A stretch of DNA of 64,000 bases from Pectinatus sp. (GCA_020025135.1 JAHHSQ010000001.1:64179-128178); one strand, 5' to 3'; counted from the first letter of the stretch, positions 26,571 through 36,288 are shown. Made by a program: numbers and translations. Notes: generated by a model not told the origin, from the sequence alone.

Positions 26571-27341
26571 ATGGCTAGAAAACAAAGACCAAAGCCTAAA
26601 GAAGAGGGCGGAGGTGAAATGTGGCTTTTGCCTTATTCCGACTTACTGACTTTGTTACTTGCATTATTCATCGTTTTGTTTGCTATTTCATCTGCAGACC
26701 ATTCTCAGGCACAACAAAATGTTGTCGTGACTTTTAGACGTGGTTTCAATAGTGGTGGGATTTCGTTTTTTAATGGTTCTGCCAATGGCTCACAGCGTAT
26801 CATTAATGTGCCGAGTTTTATTCCAAATTTGTCTTCTGGACAGGGCGGACAAGGTTATTTGCAGGAAAATAGTGAATTGACGCAGGCGATGCAGAAGATG
26901 AATCAGTACATCAAAGCCAATAATTTGTCAGGAGAGGTGACCACGCAGTTAACACCGCGTGGACTATTAGTACATATTAGAGAGCGCGCCCTTTTTGCTA
27001 CAGGCAGTGCCGCTCTGAGCAATCAATCAGCAGAGGTTTGCGCGATAGTAGCCAATCTTCTAGCGAGCGTTTCGGAAAATGTTATTATTTCTGGACATAC
27101 GGATAATGTACCAATTCACAATGCGAATTTTAATTCAAACTGGGAGTTGAGTACGCAGCGTGCTTGTAATTTTCTACAAGCAGTGTTAGCTGATAATCCA
27201 CATTTAAATCCAGCGCGTTTTCGCGTTGAAGGATGTAGTCAGTATGACCCGTTAGTACCAAATACTACGCCGGCCAATAGAGCTAAAAATCGTCGTGTTG
27301 ATGTTTTGATTGTGAGAAATTATCAGGATAATAATATGTAG
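26571..27341 (+). CDS. motB: Flagellar motor stator protein MotB
   Basis: A 256-residue protein with one membrane segment containing the essential proton-carrying Asp in LLPYSDLLTLLLALFIVLF (about residue 25) and a C-terminal OmpA-like peptidoglycan-binding domain (ISGHTDNVPI, then RVEGCSQYDPLVPN). It anchors MotA to the wall. Its presence argues for a motile organism. Confidence 0.94.
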   Translation: MARKQRPKPKEEGGGEMWLLPYSDLLTLLLALFIVLFAISSADHSQAQQNVVVTFRRGFNSGGISFFNGSANGSQRIINVPSFIPNLSSGQGGQGYLQENSELTQAMQKMNQYIKANNLSGEVTTQLTPRGLLVHIRERALFATGSAALSNQSAEVCAIVANLLASVSENVIISGHTDNVPIHNANFNSNWELSTQRACNFLQAVLADNPHLNPARFRVEGCSQYDPLVPNTTPANRAKNRRVDVLIVRNYQDNNM

Positions 27342-27362
27342 AGTATTTAAGATACACAGTTA

Positions 27363-27402
27363 AAACTGCCGGTGAATGATTGGATTCATTCATCGGCAGT
27401 TT
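27363..27402 (+). terminator. Terminator after motB
   Basis: A 17-bp stem with one G.T pair (arms 27363-27379 and 27386-27402) about 20 bases after the motB stop. Confidence 0.75.
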
Positions 27403-27537
27403 CAGTATTATAAGGATATTTATTTGCTTTATAAATTTCAAGAAAAGGGGATAAGCTATTTTCATGCTAAGATTAGTTAAAACTAAGGAAAACTTAATAA
27501 AATTTTAAATAAATTAGCTGAAATTAGCGAGGGAAAT

Positions 27538-29085
27538 ATGTACATCGGGACTAAGAACGTAGTAGAAAATATCGAAAATATTGCCGTTAAGGAATATGGT
27601 TTAGCGGAAAATATCTTGATGGAAAATGCTGGTAAGAGCGTTTTTTCGGATATGGAAAATTATTTTGGAACAGTTGCTAAGAAGAGTATTTCCGTAGTTG
27701 TAGGAGGAGGAAAAAATGGCGGCGACGCCATGGTTACAGCGCGATATCTATTAAATGCAGGAGCGATAGTAAAAGTATTTGTAGTCGGTCAAAAAGAAAA
27801 ATTTTCGCCTAACACCTTGGTAAATTATGATATTTTGAAGCGTATGGGAGCTGATATTTACTTTATTGCCACAGAAAGGGATTGGGATAAAGTACGATTG
27901 GGATTTAGATTTGCTGAGTTTATTGTCGATGGCCTATGCGGGACAGGATTGCATTTACCTTTACGACCAGAATATTTAAAAATGATTGAACTGATTAATG
28001 CCGCGGAAGCACGCATTATTGCTATTGATTTACCTAGTGGTGTTGAAGCAGATACTGGAAAAATCGAAAAAATAGCTGTTCGAGCTGATTTGACAGTTAG
28101 TTTCATCTTGCCGAAAAAGGGAACACTTATTTATCCTGGATTGGAATTTGTCGGTAAGTTACTTGTTCATGATTTGGGAATTCCTCAACAGATTTTAGCA
28201 ACAGCAAAAATTCCGTATCATTTGCTAGAACGAAATATGGCTGAAAAACTTGTCCCTAAGCGTCTACCGATAGTGCATAAGGGTAATTGTGGGCGCATTT
28301 TAGCGATAGCTGGTTCAAAGAACTATATTGGCGCACCAGTTTTGGCCATCAATGCCGCTTTGCGTTATGGCGTAGGTATGGCTATTTTGGCTATTCCAGA
28401 AAGTTTATATTCTATTTTTGCTCCTAAACTGACAGAAGCTATTATGTTACCTTTAAAAGAAAAGACAGATGGTTGTTTAACTGAAGACATTGTCGATTAT
28501 GTCACTTTGCGCGAAGAAAGTTATGACAGTATTTTGATTGGCCCTGGGTTAGGTAGACAAGCAGAAACGGGCGAGTTGGTGCGAAAATTCATTGCCAAAA
28601 CGCGCAAACCATTGGTGATAGATGCTGATGCCATTTATGCTTTAGCTGATAAGCCAGAGTTGCTCAAGGAATGTGCACATATACCGATTATCACTCCGCA
28701 TTTAGGTGAAATGGCTAATTTATTGGGGATTAAAGTAAAGGATTTGCGGGAAGATATTTGGCATTATGCCCAAGAAACAGCAGAAAAATATCGCACTGTC
28801 GTGGTATTAAAGAGCGAGAAAACAGTGGTTGCTACTCCTGATGGGGAATTTTACTTGAGTACAGTTGGTAATCCAGGAATGGCTACAGCTGGTACTGGAG
28901 ATGTTTTAGCAGGTATTATAGCTGGAGCTCGTTCTCAATTGAATGATGCCGTGCAGGCGGCGTTATTGGGAGTGTATATGCATGGCAGGGCTGGCGATAT
29001 AGCAGCTAAGCAAGGTATGCAGAGTTTGCTAGCCAGTGATATTATATCTGAGCTACACAGTGTTTATCAGGAAATGAAATCTTAA
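27538..29085 (+). CDS. nnr: Bifunctional NAD(P)H-hydrate epimerase/dehydratase Nnr
   Basis: A 515-residue repair enzyme for damaged NAD(P)H. The N-terminal YjeF epimerase domain (about 1-215) has LMENAGKSV and VGGGKNGGDAMVTARYL; the C-terminal ADP-dependent dehydratase (about 225-515) has HKGNCGRILAIAGS, LIGPGLGR and AGTGDVLAGIIAGA. Fused forms are common in bacteria. Confidence 0.94.
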   Translation: MYIGTKNVVENIENIAVKEYGLAENILMENAGKSVFSDMENYFGTVAKKSISVVVGGGKNGGDAMVTARYLLNAGAIVKVFVVGQKEKFSPNTLVNYDILKRMGADIYFIATERDWDKVRLGFRFAEFIVDGLCGTGLHLPLRPEYLKMIELINAAEARIIAIDLPSGVEADTGKIEKIAVRADLTVSFILPKKGTLIYPGLEFVGKLLVHDLGIPQQILATAKIPYHLLERNMAEKLVPKRLPIVHKGNCGRILAIAGSKNYIGAPVLAINAALRYGVGMAILAIPESLYSIFAPKLTEAIMLPLKEKTDGCLTEDIVDYVTLREESYDSILIGPGLGRQAETGELVRKFIAKTRKPLVIDADAIYALADKPELLKECAHIPIITPHLGEMANLLGIKVKDLREDIWHYAQETAEKYRTVVVLKSEKTVVATPDGEFYLSTVGNPGMATAGTGDVLAGIIAGARSQLNDAVQAALLGVYMHGRAGDIAAKQGMQSLLASDIISELHSVYQEMKS

Positions 29086-29094
29086 ATAAAAATA

Positions 29095-29125
29095 AAACTG
29101 CCCGCTGTTGCTTAGTGGGCAGTTT
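29095..29125. terminator. Terminator between nnr and rqcH
   Basis: A 12-bp stem (AAACTGCCCGCT with AGTGGGCAGTTT, one G.T) followed by ATTTT, between convergent genes. Confidence 0.8.
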
Positions 29126-29158
29126 ATTTTAACGATGCAGGGTTTATTTTGTGATATA

Positions 29159-30907
29159 TTAAGCATTGTTGATTAACTGTTTGAGTAATTCTTTATCCGG
29201 TTGAACAAAAAGCGTTTTTTGATGAGTAAAATTGACAAAACCTGGTTTAGCACCAGAAGGTTTTTTGACAAACTTGCACAAGGTGTAGTCGACGGGAACA
29301 TTTGATGAGTTGCTGGCTTTAGACAGAGTAGCCGCTAAAATTGCTGCTTGCTCCAATGTTTCAGCATCGACATTGCCATTTTCAGTTCGAATTATGACGT
29401 GCGAACCGGGAATATCTTTGGTGTGCAGCCAAATGTCGTGCGGTTGGCTGAGTTTAAAGGTAATCTTATCGTTTTGAATATTATTTTTTCCAGCCAGAAG
29501 GATGGTTCCATTAGGTAAGGTAAATTGCCAATGCTTGGCAGCAGGAGGCACGGCATATTTTGCTTTTTGTGGACGAAGATAACCAGCTTTAATTAACTCG
29601 CTTTTGATTTGCTCTAAATCGGATAGGCTAGAAGAGGTATTTAAAGAATTCTCGATACTTTCAAGGTAATTAATTTCGGTGTGGCAAATATCAATTTGCT
29701 CTTTAATCATGATTTTAGCACGTTTTAATTTGTCATATTTTTGATAATAGCGTTGCATGTTTTGAATTATGGTATATTTTTTATCCATTGAGATAGTGAT
29801 ATCTTCACCATTGGCACTGTAAATATTGGGTACTGTAATTTCTTTTTCAAGATGGTCTTGGAGGCGATACTGATAAGTCATGAGATTATCTGCCCAGATT
29901 TTGTATTTTTCCGCATTTTCGGTCATATTTAGTTCAGCACCCAGTTTTATTTTTTTATTACGCAATTTTTTTAGTTCATTTTGGACTAATTTTTTATATT
30001 GTTCTCCGAGGGATGAACTAACTGGTTGTAATTTTTGTGCATATTCAATCATGGCACTCATGCTAGAAAAAGTGATAATCTTGCTTTCTGCAGTGAGATA
30101 TTGCAGTGGAAAGGCAGCAGCAGCCAATATTTTTCCTCTTTCATTTATTGCCAAAGAAGGAGTAAAATTTTTCGTATGAAAAATCTCTTGCAAGGAAGAA
30201 ATAGCTGTTTGTAATGACTGCCAATCAGTAGCGGTTAAGTTTTTGATTAAATTATTTTCGGCGATATTGGCGTTATAGAGCAAGGTGTGAACGGAGACAG
30301 GACCAAATCCAGCGGCCTGTTTGAGAAGAGCTTGAAAAATTTCTTGTTCTGGCATAGAATGAATGCTCTTGAGGAATGGCGAACTTTCCGTTAAAATATT
30401 AAACCCTGTTTGCGGAAGCGGTACATAGAGATGGTTGGGCAAAATGGTGCGCACACGGCTATTATTAGGGCCTAAGCGTCGGATAGCTTCGATGACAACA
30501 TTCATTTCGTCGGTCAAAATAACATTGCTGTATTTGCCAGCTAGTTCTACATACAGAGTTTTAGTGACTATCTTCCCCAATCCAACTAGAATATCGATGT
30601 CTATGGCGATAATTCTATCCATGTTGACGTGGCGTATTTTGGCGATTCGGCCCCCTTCTAATTGTTTGCGCAATAACATACAAAATGCTGGGGGAACAGG
30701 TGGATTTTCTGGTAATTTGTTGACGATGTTTATTGCGGGAAAACGAGAATTTATCGAAATGTGAATAAAATGACTTTCTCTCATTCCACGCACTGTTAAA
30801 TAGATATTATTTTTGTCAGGTTGAAATATTTTATCGATGCGACAACCAGTGAGAATTTTGTCTAATTCTAAGGCTGAGGCAAAGAAAGAAAAACCGTCTA
30901 AACTCAT
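29159..30907 (-). CDS. rqcH: NFACT family ribosome quality control protein RqcH
   Basis: A 582-residue protein of the FbpA/Rqc2 family: NFACT-N (MSLDGFSFFASALELDKIL and LYVELAGKYSNVILTD), a central coiled-coil part (about 290-430) and the NFACT-R domain with DIWLHTKDIPGSHVIIR (about 490). RqcH recruits Ala-tRNA to stalled 50S subunits and adds C-terminal Ala tails. Older names call it fibronectin-binding protein. Confidence 0.92.
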   Translation of the reverse strand: MSLDGFSFFASALELDKILTGCRIDKIFQPDKNNIYLTVRGMRESHFIHISINSRFPAINIVNKLPENPPVPPAFCMLLRKQLEGGRIAKIRHVNMDRIIAIDIDILVGLGKIVTKTLYVELAGKYSNVILTDEMNVVIEAIRRLGPNNSRVRTILPNHLYVPLPQTGFNILTESSPFLKSIHSMPEQEIFQALLKQAAGFGPVSVHTLLYNANIAENNLIKNLTATDWQSLQTAISSLQEIFHTKNFTPSLAINERGKILAAAAFPLQYLTAESKIITFSSMSAMIEYAQKLQPVSSSLGEQYKKLVQNELKKLRNKKIKLGAELNMTENAEKYKIWADNLMTYQYRLQDHLEKEITVPNIYSANGEDITISMDKKYTIIQNMQRYYQKYDKLKRAKIMIKEQIDICHTEINYLESIENSLNTSSSLSDLEQIKSELIKAGYLRPQKAKYAVPPAAKHWQFTLPNGTILLAGKNNIQNDKITFKLSQPHDIWLHTKDIPGSHVIIRTENGNVDAETLEQAAILAATLSKASNSSNVPVDYTLCKFVKKPSGAKPGFVNFTHQKTLFVQPDKELLKQLINNA

Positions 30908-31482
30908 AATTTATTTGCTACTTTGATACAGAAAATATTTGCCAGATAATGTCGTTATGGATATTGATTTTTGTTTAAATCCATACAATTTAGTTTAGTG
31001 TAAAAATTTTATGTTCGGGCAAAACATTTCTATATTGGCGGAGGAGCAATATTCACCTTCTTTTCTTAATGTTTCTCAAAATCCTCTGCCGTCTTTTGAG
31101 GAGAAATATTTTATCGTTTATTTTGCTGTGCCTATCAATACTTGATGTGATATGGTCTAGTATATTACACATTTTAGTAACTTTCTTATCTCGCTTATCA
31201 AGACACTTGCCGAACGTGGCAGATACTAATATTATAATTACCGTGTCCTTAAATTGCCATTATTTCTTGTTTGTCAAGTATGGCAGTGTTTATTTATAAG
31301 ATGATTTAAGTTTTCTATCTCAAATATCTCCTTTATGGGTAGGCGATATAGCTAGGTTAGGTGAGAATGGTGGCGATGAAAAGTATAAAAATTTGTCAAA
31401 TATTAAAATAAGGCGGTATATAAGTAAATTTAATGCTATAATGTAAAGATAGTAGTAGAATCTGAGGAAGGATGGGTGTAAT
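30908..31482. other. Intergenic region rqcH/dapF
   Basis: About 575 bases between divergent genes. A minus-strand frame of 61 codons (31238 to 31053) has AAGGA at ideal spacing but starts with ATT and uses many codons rare here (ATA, AGG, CGG), so I do not call it a gene. The dapF promoter is at the right end. Confidence 0.55.
31437..31442 (+). promoter_or_regulatory. Extended -10 promoter of dapF
   Basis: TGCTATAAT (31434-31442) is a perfect extended -10, 40 bases ahead of the dapF start. The -35 region is poor, which fits an extended -10 promoter. Confidence 0.55.
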
Positions 31483-32349
31483 ATGAAATTTAATTTTACT
31501 AAATGGCACGGTTGTGGCAATGATTTTATTTTCATTGATGGTACCAAATATCAAGCCATTTTGGAACAGATAATAAAAAAAGTACCGTATTTGTGTGACA
31601 GACATCGGGGAATTGGGGCAGATGGAGTCATTTTTGTTTTGCCTTCTGAAAAAAGTGATTTTAGAATGCAGATATTTAATTCTGATGGCTCAGAAGCAGA
31701 AATGTGTGGAAATGGTATACGTTGTTTTGCGAAATATGTCTATCAGCAGGGCTGGGTAGACGGTCGCTCTTTCACCGTAGAAACTAAGGCTGGTATCATG
31801 AAACCGACTATTTTGCACGATAGTGATGATGAATTTTTGGTGCGTGTAGATATGGGTGAGCCGATTTTAGCTGGTAAAGAAATTCCAGTTAAGATAGATA
31901 AAGAACCAGTTGTGGCAGAAAATATCGAGGTAGAGGGAGAAAAATTCCAAATTACCTGTGTATCGATGGGCAATCCACATTGTATCATTTTTGTTCCGGA
32001 TGCGGAAAAAGCGCAGGTCGATACTTGGGGACCGATTTTGGAAAAATGGCAACTTTTCCCGCAAAAAACAAATGTTGAATTCGTGCAAGTGCTTTCTGAA
32101 AATAAATTGAGAATGAGAGTTTGGGAAAGAGGCGCGGGCATAACGATGGCTTGTGGAACAGGAGCTTGTGCTTCTCTTACGGCAGCTGTACTCAATAAGT
32201 ATGTAAAACGCGGAGCAGAAGTAGAATTGCAGCTAGATGGTGGCAGTTTGAAGATAACCTGGGCAGAGGATGGACATATTTATATGACGGGGCCTGCCAA
32301 GGAAGTATTTAAAGGGTGTTATGAAGATGCCGAAAAGCGCACCAGATAA
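31483..32349 (+). CDS. dapF: Diaminopimelate epimerase DapF
   Basis: Interconverts LL- and meso-diaminopimelate for lysine and peptidoglycan. 288 residues with WHGCGNDFIFIDG at the start, the first catalytic Cys in EMCGNGIRCFAKY and the second in TMACGTGACAS. It fits the DAP-type MurE of this window. The yicC start overlaps its last 29 bases. Confidence 0.96.
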   Translation: MKFNFTKWHGCGNDFIFIDGTKYQAILEQIIKKVPYLCDRHRGIGADGVIFVLPSEKSDFRMQIFNSDGSEAEMCGNGIRCFAKYVYQQGWVDGRSFTVETKAGIMKPTILHDSDDEFLVRVDMGEPILAGKEIPVKIDKEPVVAENIEVEGEKFQITCVSMGNPHCIIFVPDAEKAQVDTWGPILEKWQLFPQKTNVEFVQVLSENKLRMRVWERGAGITMACGTGACASLTAAVLNKYVKRGAEVELQLDGGSLKITWAEDGHIYMTGPAKEVFKGCYEDAEKRTR

Positions 32350-33013
32350 GATAAAAGTGCGGAGTATGACCGGTTTTGGCGTAGCTAATTGCGATTTTGT
32401 CGATTATAAGATTAGTTGTGAAATTAGGGCAGTAAATAATCGCTATAAGGATTTATCCATTTATTTAGCTCCGGAGCTAAAATCTTTAGAATTAGCTACT
32501 CAAAAGAAGCTGCAAACTATTACGTTGCGCGGAAAAATTACCGTGCGGGCGGAATTTCAAGCTATTAAGAAGCAAAATGAGCAGAAAGTACTTGATAAGG
32601 GGAGCTGTTTAAATTATTTGCAAATTTTGCATGAACTGAAGGATGCTTTTGATGAAGCTGGTGAAAAAATTACATCTAAAGCATTAAATTGGCAAGATTT
32701 ATTAGAGTTTTTGCAGTTGCCAGATATTTATCAGCGAGAACAGATTGCTTATCCAAATTTGGAGAGAGATTTTTTGTATGTTTTAGATGGAGCGTTAGAT
32801 GGCTTTTTAGAGATGAAAGCGGTGGAGGGAAGAAATATTGCAATCGATATTGCGGAACACGCCCATCTGATAGAAGAAAAGGTTAATGCGTTAGAAAAAC
32901 ATTCACCTAAGATAGTGCAACGGTATAGAGAAAATCTCTTGAAAAAGTTAAAAGAATATTTACAAGAAATAAATATAGACGAAAATAGATTGTTGCAAGA
33001 AGTATTGATTTAT
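32321..33013 (+). CDS. yicC: YicC family endoribonuclease, exon 1
   Basis: First 231 codons of a YicC protein: VRSMTGFGVANCDF, EIRAVNNRYKDLSIYL, and the later LLKKLKEYLQEINIDENRLLQEV. The frame stops at TAA 33014-33016 right before the family's conserved C-terminal helices, which continue at 33419 after a group I intron. The predicted junction restores RLLQEVLIY|TDKVDFNEELTRL, matching the spacing of the family. ATG 32321 has AAAGG upstream; a GTG at 32357 would give the shorter usual N-terminus. Confidence 0.9.
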
Positions 33014-33418
33014 TAAGATGTAAGTATATAGGGAAACCTGTATATAGCGACTGAAAAGTCCCATAAAGAAACTGAATTGCTGGAATACCGTAAAGCTAAC
33101 TGCACTACAACATGATTTTGAAAGATGAATGCGTGTGATAAGGTGGCGAAAGCAGAAAAAAGCAGTTGGATAATGTATGGTTAAATCCTAAACAAGGAAA
33201 ATCGGTAATCAGCAGCCAAGCTCCGAAGAGGAGAAGGTTCAACGACTATTCCTCATGAGGAAAGTAGGTATAAGTATACCGAAGTGGTTTCGTCCTAACG
33301 GATAGTTCCGAGGGAGAAGATATAGTCTGTGCTCATAGAAAACGATGAGAAGTTCTGAGTGAACTGCGTCGAAGTAGCGATTTGGCGTGAACATTTGCCT
33401 ATTTTTTTAGGAAAACAG
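33014..33418 (+). ncRNA. Group I intron / mini-IStron in yicC (copy 2)
   Basis: 405 nt, the shortest of six relatives. P-like AATTGCTGGAA at 33075-33085, Q-like AATCAGCAGCCAAG at 33207-33220, R-like GTTCAACGACTA at 33237-33248 and S-like AAGATATAGTCT at 33317-33328. The 5' exon ends ATTTAT, and a putative guide GTAAGT (33020-33025) pairs with it over six positions including U.G at the splice site. The intron ends in ACAG (ωG 33418). The P9-like hairpin after S is CTCAT...ATGAG, with pairs changed against the other copies. First bases TAA are an in-frame stop. No ORF inside. Confidence 0.88.
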
Positions 33419-33658
33419 ACGGACAAAGTTGACTTTAATGAAGAATTGACACGATTGAGAAGTCATATGCAACAGTTTAAGCACACTCTTTTGGAAAGTG
33501 GTTGTGTGGGAAGGAAATTAGATTTTATTGTCCAAGAGATGAATAGAGAAACTAATACCATCGCTTCTAAGGCAAACTCGGCTTTAGCCGGACAAATTGC
33601 CGTAGATATAAAGGTAGAACTAGAAAAAATTAGGGAACAAATTCAAAATATTGAATGA
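33419..33658 (+). CDS. yicC: YicC family endoribonuclease, exon 2
   Basis: C-terminal 79 residues (DUF1732-type end) with DFNEELTRLRSHMQQF and GRKLDFIVQEMNRETNTIASKA, the best conserved part of YicC proteins. Together the exons give 310 residues. YicC-type nucleases act on small RNAs in E. coli. The first codon after the splice is ACG (33419). Confidence 0.9.
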   Translation, partial: TDKVDFNEELTRLRSHMQQFKHTLLESGCVGRKLDFIVQEMNRETNTIASKANSALAGQIAVDIKVELEKIREQIQNIE

Positions 33659-33672
33659 TATGAGGTAAGCAT

Positions 33673-33918
33673 ATGGAAATAAAATTAATCAACATCGGTT
33701 TTGGCAATATCGTTTCTGCCAATAGGGTTATCACTATCGTCAGTCCAGAATCGGCTCCGATAAAACGCATTATTCAAGAAAGCCGCGAACATGGTAAACT
33801 TATTGATGCCACCTATGGCCGAAGAACGAGAGCGGTCATTATCATGGACAGCGAGCATGTTATTTTGTCTGCGGTACAACCGGAAACTATATCTAATCGC
33901 GTCTTAGAAGATAATTGA
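33673..33918 (+). CDS. remA: DUF370/RemA family regulator
   Basis: An 81-residue RemA-like protein ([24 protein letters not shown] and [16 protein letters not shown]). RemA of Bacillus is a DNA-binding regulator of matrix genes; in most other Firmicutes the same gene sits between yicC and gmk, as here. ATG with GAGGTAAG upstream. Confidence 0.93.
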   Translation: MEIKLINIGFGNIVSANRVITIVSPESAPIKRIIQESREHGKLIDATYGRRTRAVIIMDSEHVILSAVQPETISNRVLEDN

Positions 33919-33931
33919 TGAGGTTGAGAAG

Positions 33932-34543
33932 TTGAAAAAGGGTAAAATTATAGTATTATCTGGTCCCTCTGGAACTGGTAAGGGGACTGTCGGTAAAAAA
34001 TTATTAGAAATCAATCACAATCTGGCTTACTCTATTTCGGCAACGACGCGAGCACCACGCCCTAATGAACAAAACGGTAGAGAATATTTATTTGTTGCTA
34101 AGGCGGAGTTTCAGACCATGATAGAGCGAGGAGAATTGCTAGAATGGGCGGGAGTCTACGACAATTACTATGGCACACCATTAAAGGAAGTAGAACGTTT
34201 ACTCGCAGCTGGAAAAGATGTACTTTTAGAAATTGACACGCAGGGCGCACAGTCCATTATGAAGAAGGATATCGGGGCAGTTTTTATCTTCCTATTGCCT
34301 CCTTCTTTAGTTGAATTAGAAAAGCGCATTCGCGGCCGTGGGACGGAAGAAGAAGCGGTTATACAAAAGCGTTTAAAAGCAGCAAGTGCCGAAATAAATT
34401 TGGGAAAAGATTATAATTATTTGGTCATTAATGATACAATAGATGTTGCTGTGGAAGAAATTTTAGCTATTATCACGGCTGAACACTGCAAAACGGCGAA
34501 TAATTTGACCATTTTAAACAATTTATTAGCGAAAGGTGATTGA
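33932..34543 (+). CDS. gmk: Guanylate kinase
   Basis: Phosphorylates GMP to GDP. 203 residues with P-loop [13 protein letters not shown] at the N-terminus, [17 protein letters not shown] (GMP site) and [10 protein letters not shown] lid. TTG start with AGGTTGAGAAG before it. rpoZ follows at once. Confidence 0.95.
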   Translation: MKKGKIIVLSGPSGTGKGTVGKKLLEINHNLAYSISATTRAPRPNEQNGREYLFVAKAEFQTMIERGELLEWAGVYDNYYGTPLKEVERLLAAGKDVLLEIDTQGAQSIMKKDIGAVFIFLLPPSLVELEKRIRGRGTEEEAVIQKRLKAASAEINLGKDYNYLVINDTIDVAVEEILAIITAEHCKTANNLTILNNLLAKGD

Positions 34544-34545
34544 AT

Positions 34546-34758
34546 ATGGAAATAGTTGACCCGTCAATGGATATTTTGATGCAAAAAGTAGATAGTAAAT
34601 ATACCTTGGTAGTATTGGCTGCCAAGCGCGCAAGGGAAATCTTGAGCGGGGCAGAATTGGAAATCAAATGCGTTTCCATTAAAAATGTCAGTAATGCTTT
34701 AGAGGAAATCGCAGAAGATAAAATAACTTATGAAAGATTAAACAACGGTATAAAATAA
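34546..34758 (+). CDS. rpoZ: RNA polymerase omega subunit
   Basis: A 70-residue omega subunit: [17 protein letters not shown] is the conserved core. ATG 34546 has AAAGG at 9 bases; an in-frame TTG at 34540 lies too close to that site. Its stop overlaps the coaBC start by one base. Confidence 0.93.
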   Translation: MEIVDPSMDILMQKVDSKYTLVVLAAKRAREILSGAELEIKCVSIKNVSNALEEIAEDKITYERLNNGIK

Positions 34759-35951
34759 TGTTAGAAAATAAAACAGTTCTTTTAGGAGTTACCGGTGGAA
34801 TTGCGGCGTATAAAGCTGTGGAAATTGCTAGTCGTTTGCGAAAACAAGGGGCGATTGTCAAGACTATTATGACTGCTTCGGCACAAGAACTGGTACAACC
34901 GCGCCTATTTCAAGAAATTACCGGTAATCCAGTAAGTACATCGATGTGGGCGGAGATTCCTAATTTGCAAACCAAACACATCGCATTAGCACAAGAGGCA
35001 GATTGCCTTTTAATTGCTCCTGCCACGGCTAATATCATCGGCAAAATAGCATCTGGCATTGCCGATGATATGCTTTCGACCACGGTAGTAGCTTTACCTG
35101 ATACCACTCCACGTTATATCGCACCAGCGATGAATACGCAGATGTATAAAAACAAGGTTGTACAGGAAAATTTGCGTCGTTTAAAGGATTTAGGTTGGCA
35201 TATTATTACTCCGGCTACTGGCAGGCTAGCGTGTGGAGCAGAAGGGCTTGGGAGATTGCCAGAACCAGTCGATATAGTAAATGTTTTGCAAGATATGGAA
35301 GAAACACGCGAAGCTGATTTGCAGGGAAAAAAGGTTTTAGTCACAGCTGGAGGAACTAGGGAAGCAATTGACCCAGTTCGTTATATCGGCAATCATTCGA
35401 GTGGCAAAATGGGATATGCCTTAGCTAAGGCGGCCCAGCTGAGAGGAGCGGAGGTGGTGCTCGTCACTGCCCCCACTAATTTGCCGGTGCCACATGGAGT
35501 TGAGGTTGTAGCAATTGAGACGGCAGAAGAGTTGCGCCAAGCAGTACTAAAGTATTATCCTGAGCAGGATATTGTTGTCATGGCTGCTGCTGTAGCCGAT
35601 TATCGAGTCAAGGTACAATCTGATAAAAAAATTAAAAAAGATGCGGAAGAATTGCAGTTGACCTTAGTTAAAAATACCGATATTTTGCGCGAATTAGGCG
35701 AGAAAAAAACCAAGCAAATTTTAGTTGGTTTTGCTGCTGAAACGCATAATTTAACGGCTTATGCCAAGGAAAAATTGCAGAAGAAAAATCTTGATTTTAT
35801 CGTGGCTAATGATGTTACTAAACCAGGCGCAGGTTTTGGTTCTGATACCAATATCGTGCAAATTATTCGTCCAGAGGCTGTGCAGAACATTCCTAAGATG
35901 AGTAAAGAAGCGTTAGCTGATTTGATTTTTGATGAAATTGCTAAAATCTGA
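34758..35951 (+). CDS. coaBC: Phosphopantothenoylcysteine decarboxylase/synthase CoaBC
   Basis: Bifunctional coenzyme A enzyme, 397 residues. The N-terminal flavodoxin-like CoaC half has GVTGGIAAYKAVEI, and the conserved APAMNTQMY; the CoaB half starts near residue 188 with VLVTAGGTREAIDPVRYIGN and has the dimer/active-site segment KKDAEELQLTLVKNTDIL. Confidence 0.95.
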   Translation: MLENKTVLLGVTGGIAAYKAVEIASRLRKQGAIVKTIMTASAQELVQPRLFQEITGNPVSTSMWAEIPNLQTKHIALAQEADCLLIAPATANIIGKIASGIADDMLSTTVVALPDTTPRYIAPAMNTQMYKNKVVQENLRRLKDLGWHIITPATGRLACGAEGLGRLPEPVDIVNVLQDMEETREADLQGKKVLVTAGGTREAIDPVRYIGNHSSGKMGYALAKAAQLRGAEVVLVTAPTNLPVPHGVEVVAIETAEELRQAVLKYYPEQDIVVMAAAVADYRVKVQSDKKIKKDAEELQLTLVKNTDILRELGEKKTKQILVGFAAETHNLTAYAKEKLQKKNLDFIVANDVTKPGAGFGSDTNIVQIIRPEAVQNIPKMSKEALADLIFDEIAKI

Positions 35952-35967
35952 TTTTTAGGAACAAAGG

Positions 35968-36002
35968 GAGATGGAAGCTCTTGAGGCGGCCATCTCTTTT
36001 TT
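35968..36002 (+). terminator. Terminator after coaBC
   Basis: GAGATGG pairs with CCATCTC across a 15-base loop, followed by a T tract (35997-36002), 17 bases after the stop codon. Confidence 0.8.
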
Positions 36003-36063
36003 ATTTGGGGTTCTTTTATTAAAATATACTGACTTTTGTTGAAAAAATTTACTATTTGACTAC

Positions 36064-36092
36064 TTGACAAAAAAAAGCAAGTGGGTTAACAT
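36064..36092 (+). promoter_or_regulatory. Promoter of the metK leader
   Basis: TTGACA (36064-36069), 17-base spacer, TAACAT (36087-36092). It sits about 30 bases before the SAM riboswitch, as expected. Confidence 0.6.
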
Positions 36093-36120
36093 AAATTTCG
36101 GAACTGAATAAATGAAAAAG

Positions 36121-36222
36121 CTCATCAAGAGCAGTGGAGGGACTGGCCCTATGAAACTGCGGCAACCATTGATATTTGTCAAACGGTGCTAATTCCTTTA
36201 GGTTATACCTATGAGATGAGAG
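36121..36222 (+). promoter_or_regulatory. SAM-I riboswitch (S box)
   Basis: The S-box consensus is plain: P1 by CTCATC (36121-36126) with GATGAG (36215-36220), then GAGCAGTGGAGGGACTGGCC, CTATGAAACTGCGGCAACC and ACGGTGCTAATTCC. It senses S-adenosylmethionine and precedes metK, so high SAM should stop metK transcription through the following terminator. Confidence 0.95.
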
Positions 36223-36232
36223 ATGCGAATAT

Positions 36233-36258
36233 AGCTCTCTTTCATAGAGGGCTTTTTT
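36233..36258 (+). terminator. Riboswitch-controlled terminator of metK
   Basis: AGCTCTC (36233-36239) pairs with GAGGGCT (36247-36253), with one G.T, followed by six T. It is the expression platform of the SAM riboswitch. Confidence 0.85.
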
Positions 36259-36288
36259 ATTTATCAAAAAACAAAGGAGGGTATCAAA

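Noticed and set aside
31069-31299. Plus-strand 76-codon frame in the rqcH/dapF gap
   Set aside because: No good ribosome site, hydrophobic by base composition, and no recognisable family.
33014-33030. yicC splice site after TATAT at 33030 using the hairpin GTATAT...GTATAT as P1
   Set aside because: It would leave the TAA inside the exon and does not fit the protein; the guide GTAAGT facing ATTTAT fits both and agrees with the other five copies.
33359-33418. Translation of yicC exon 2 from the GTG within the intron
   Set aside because: The residues before the splice site are intron-encoded, and no ribosome site is present.
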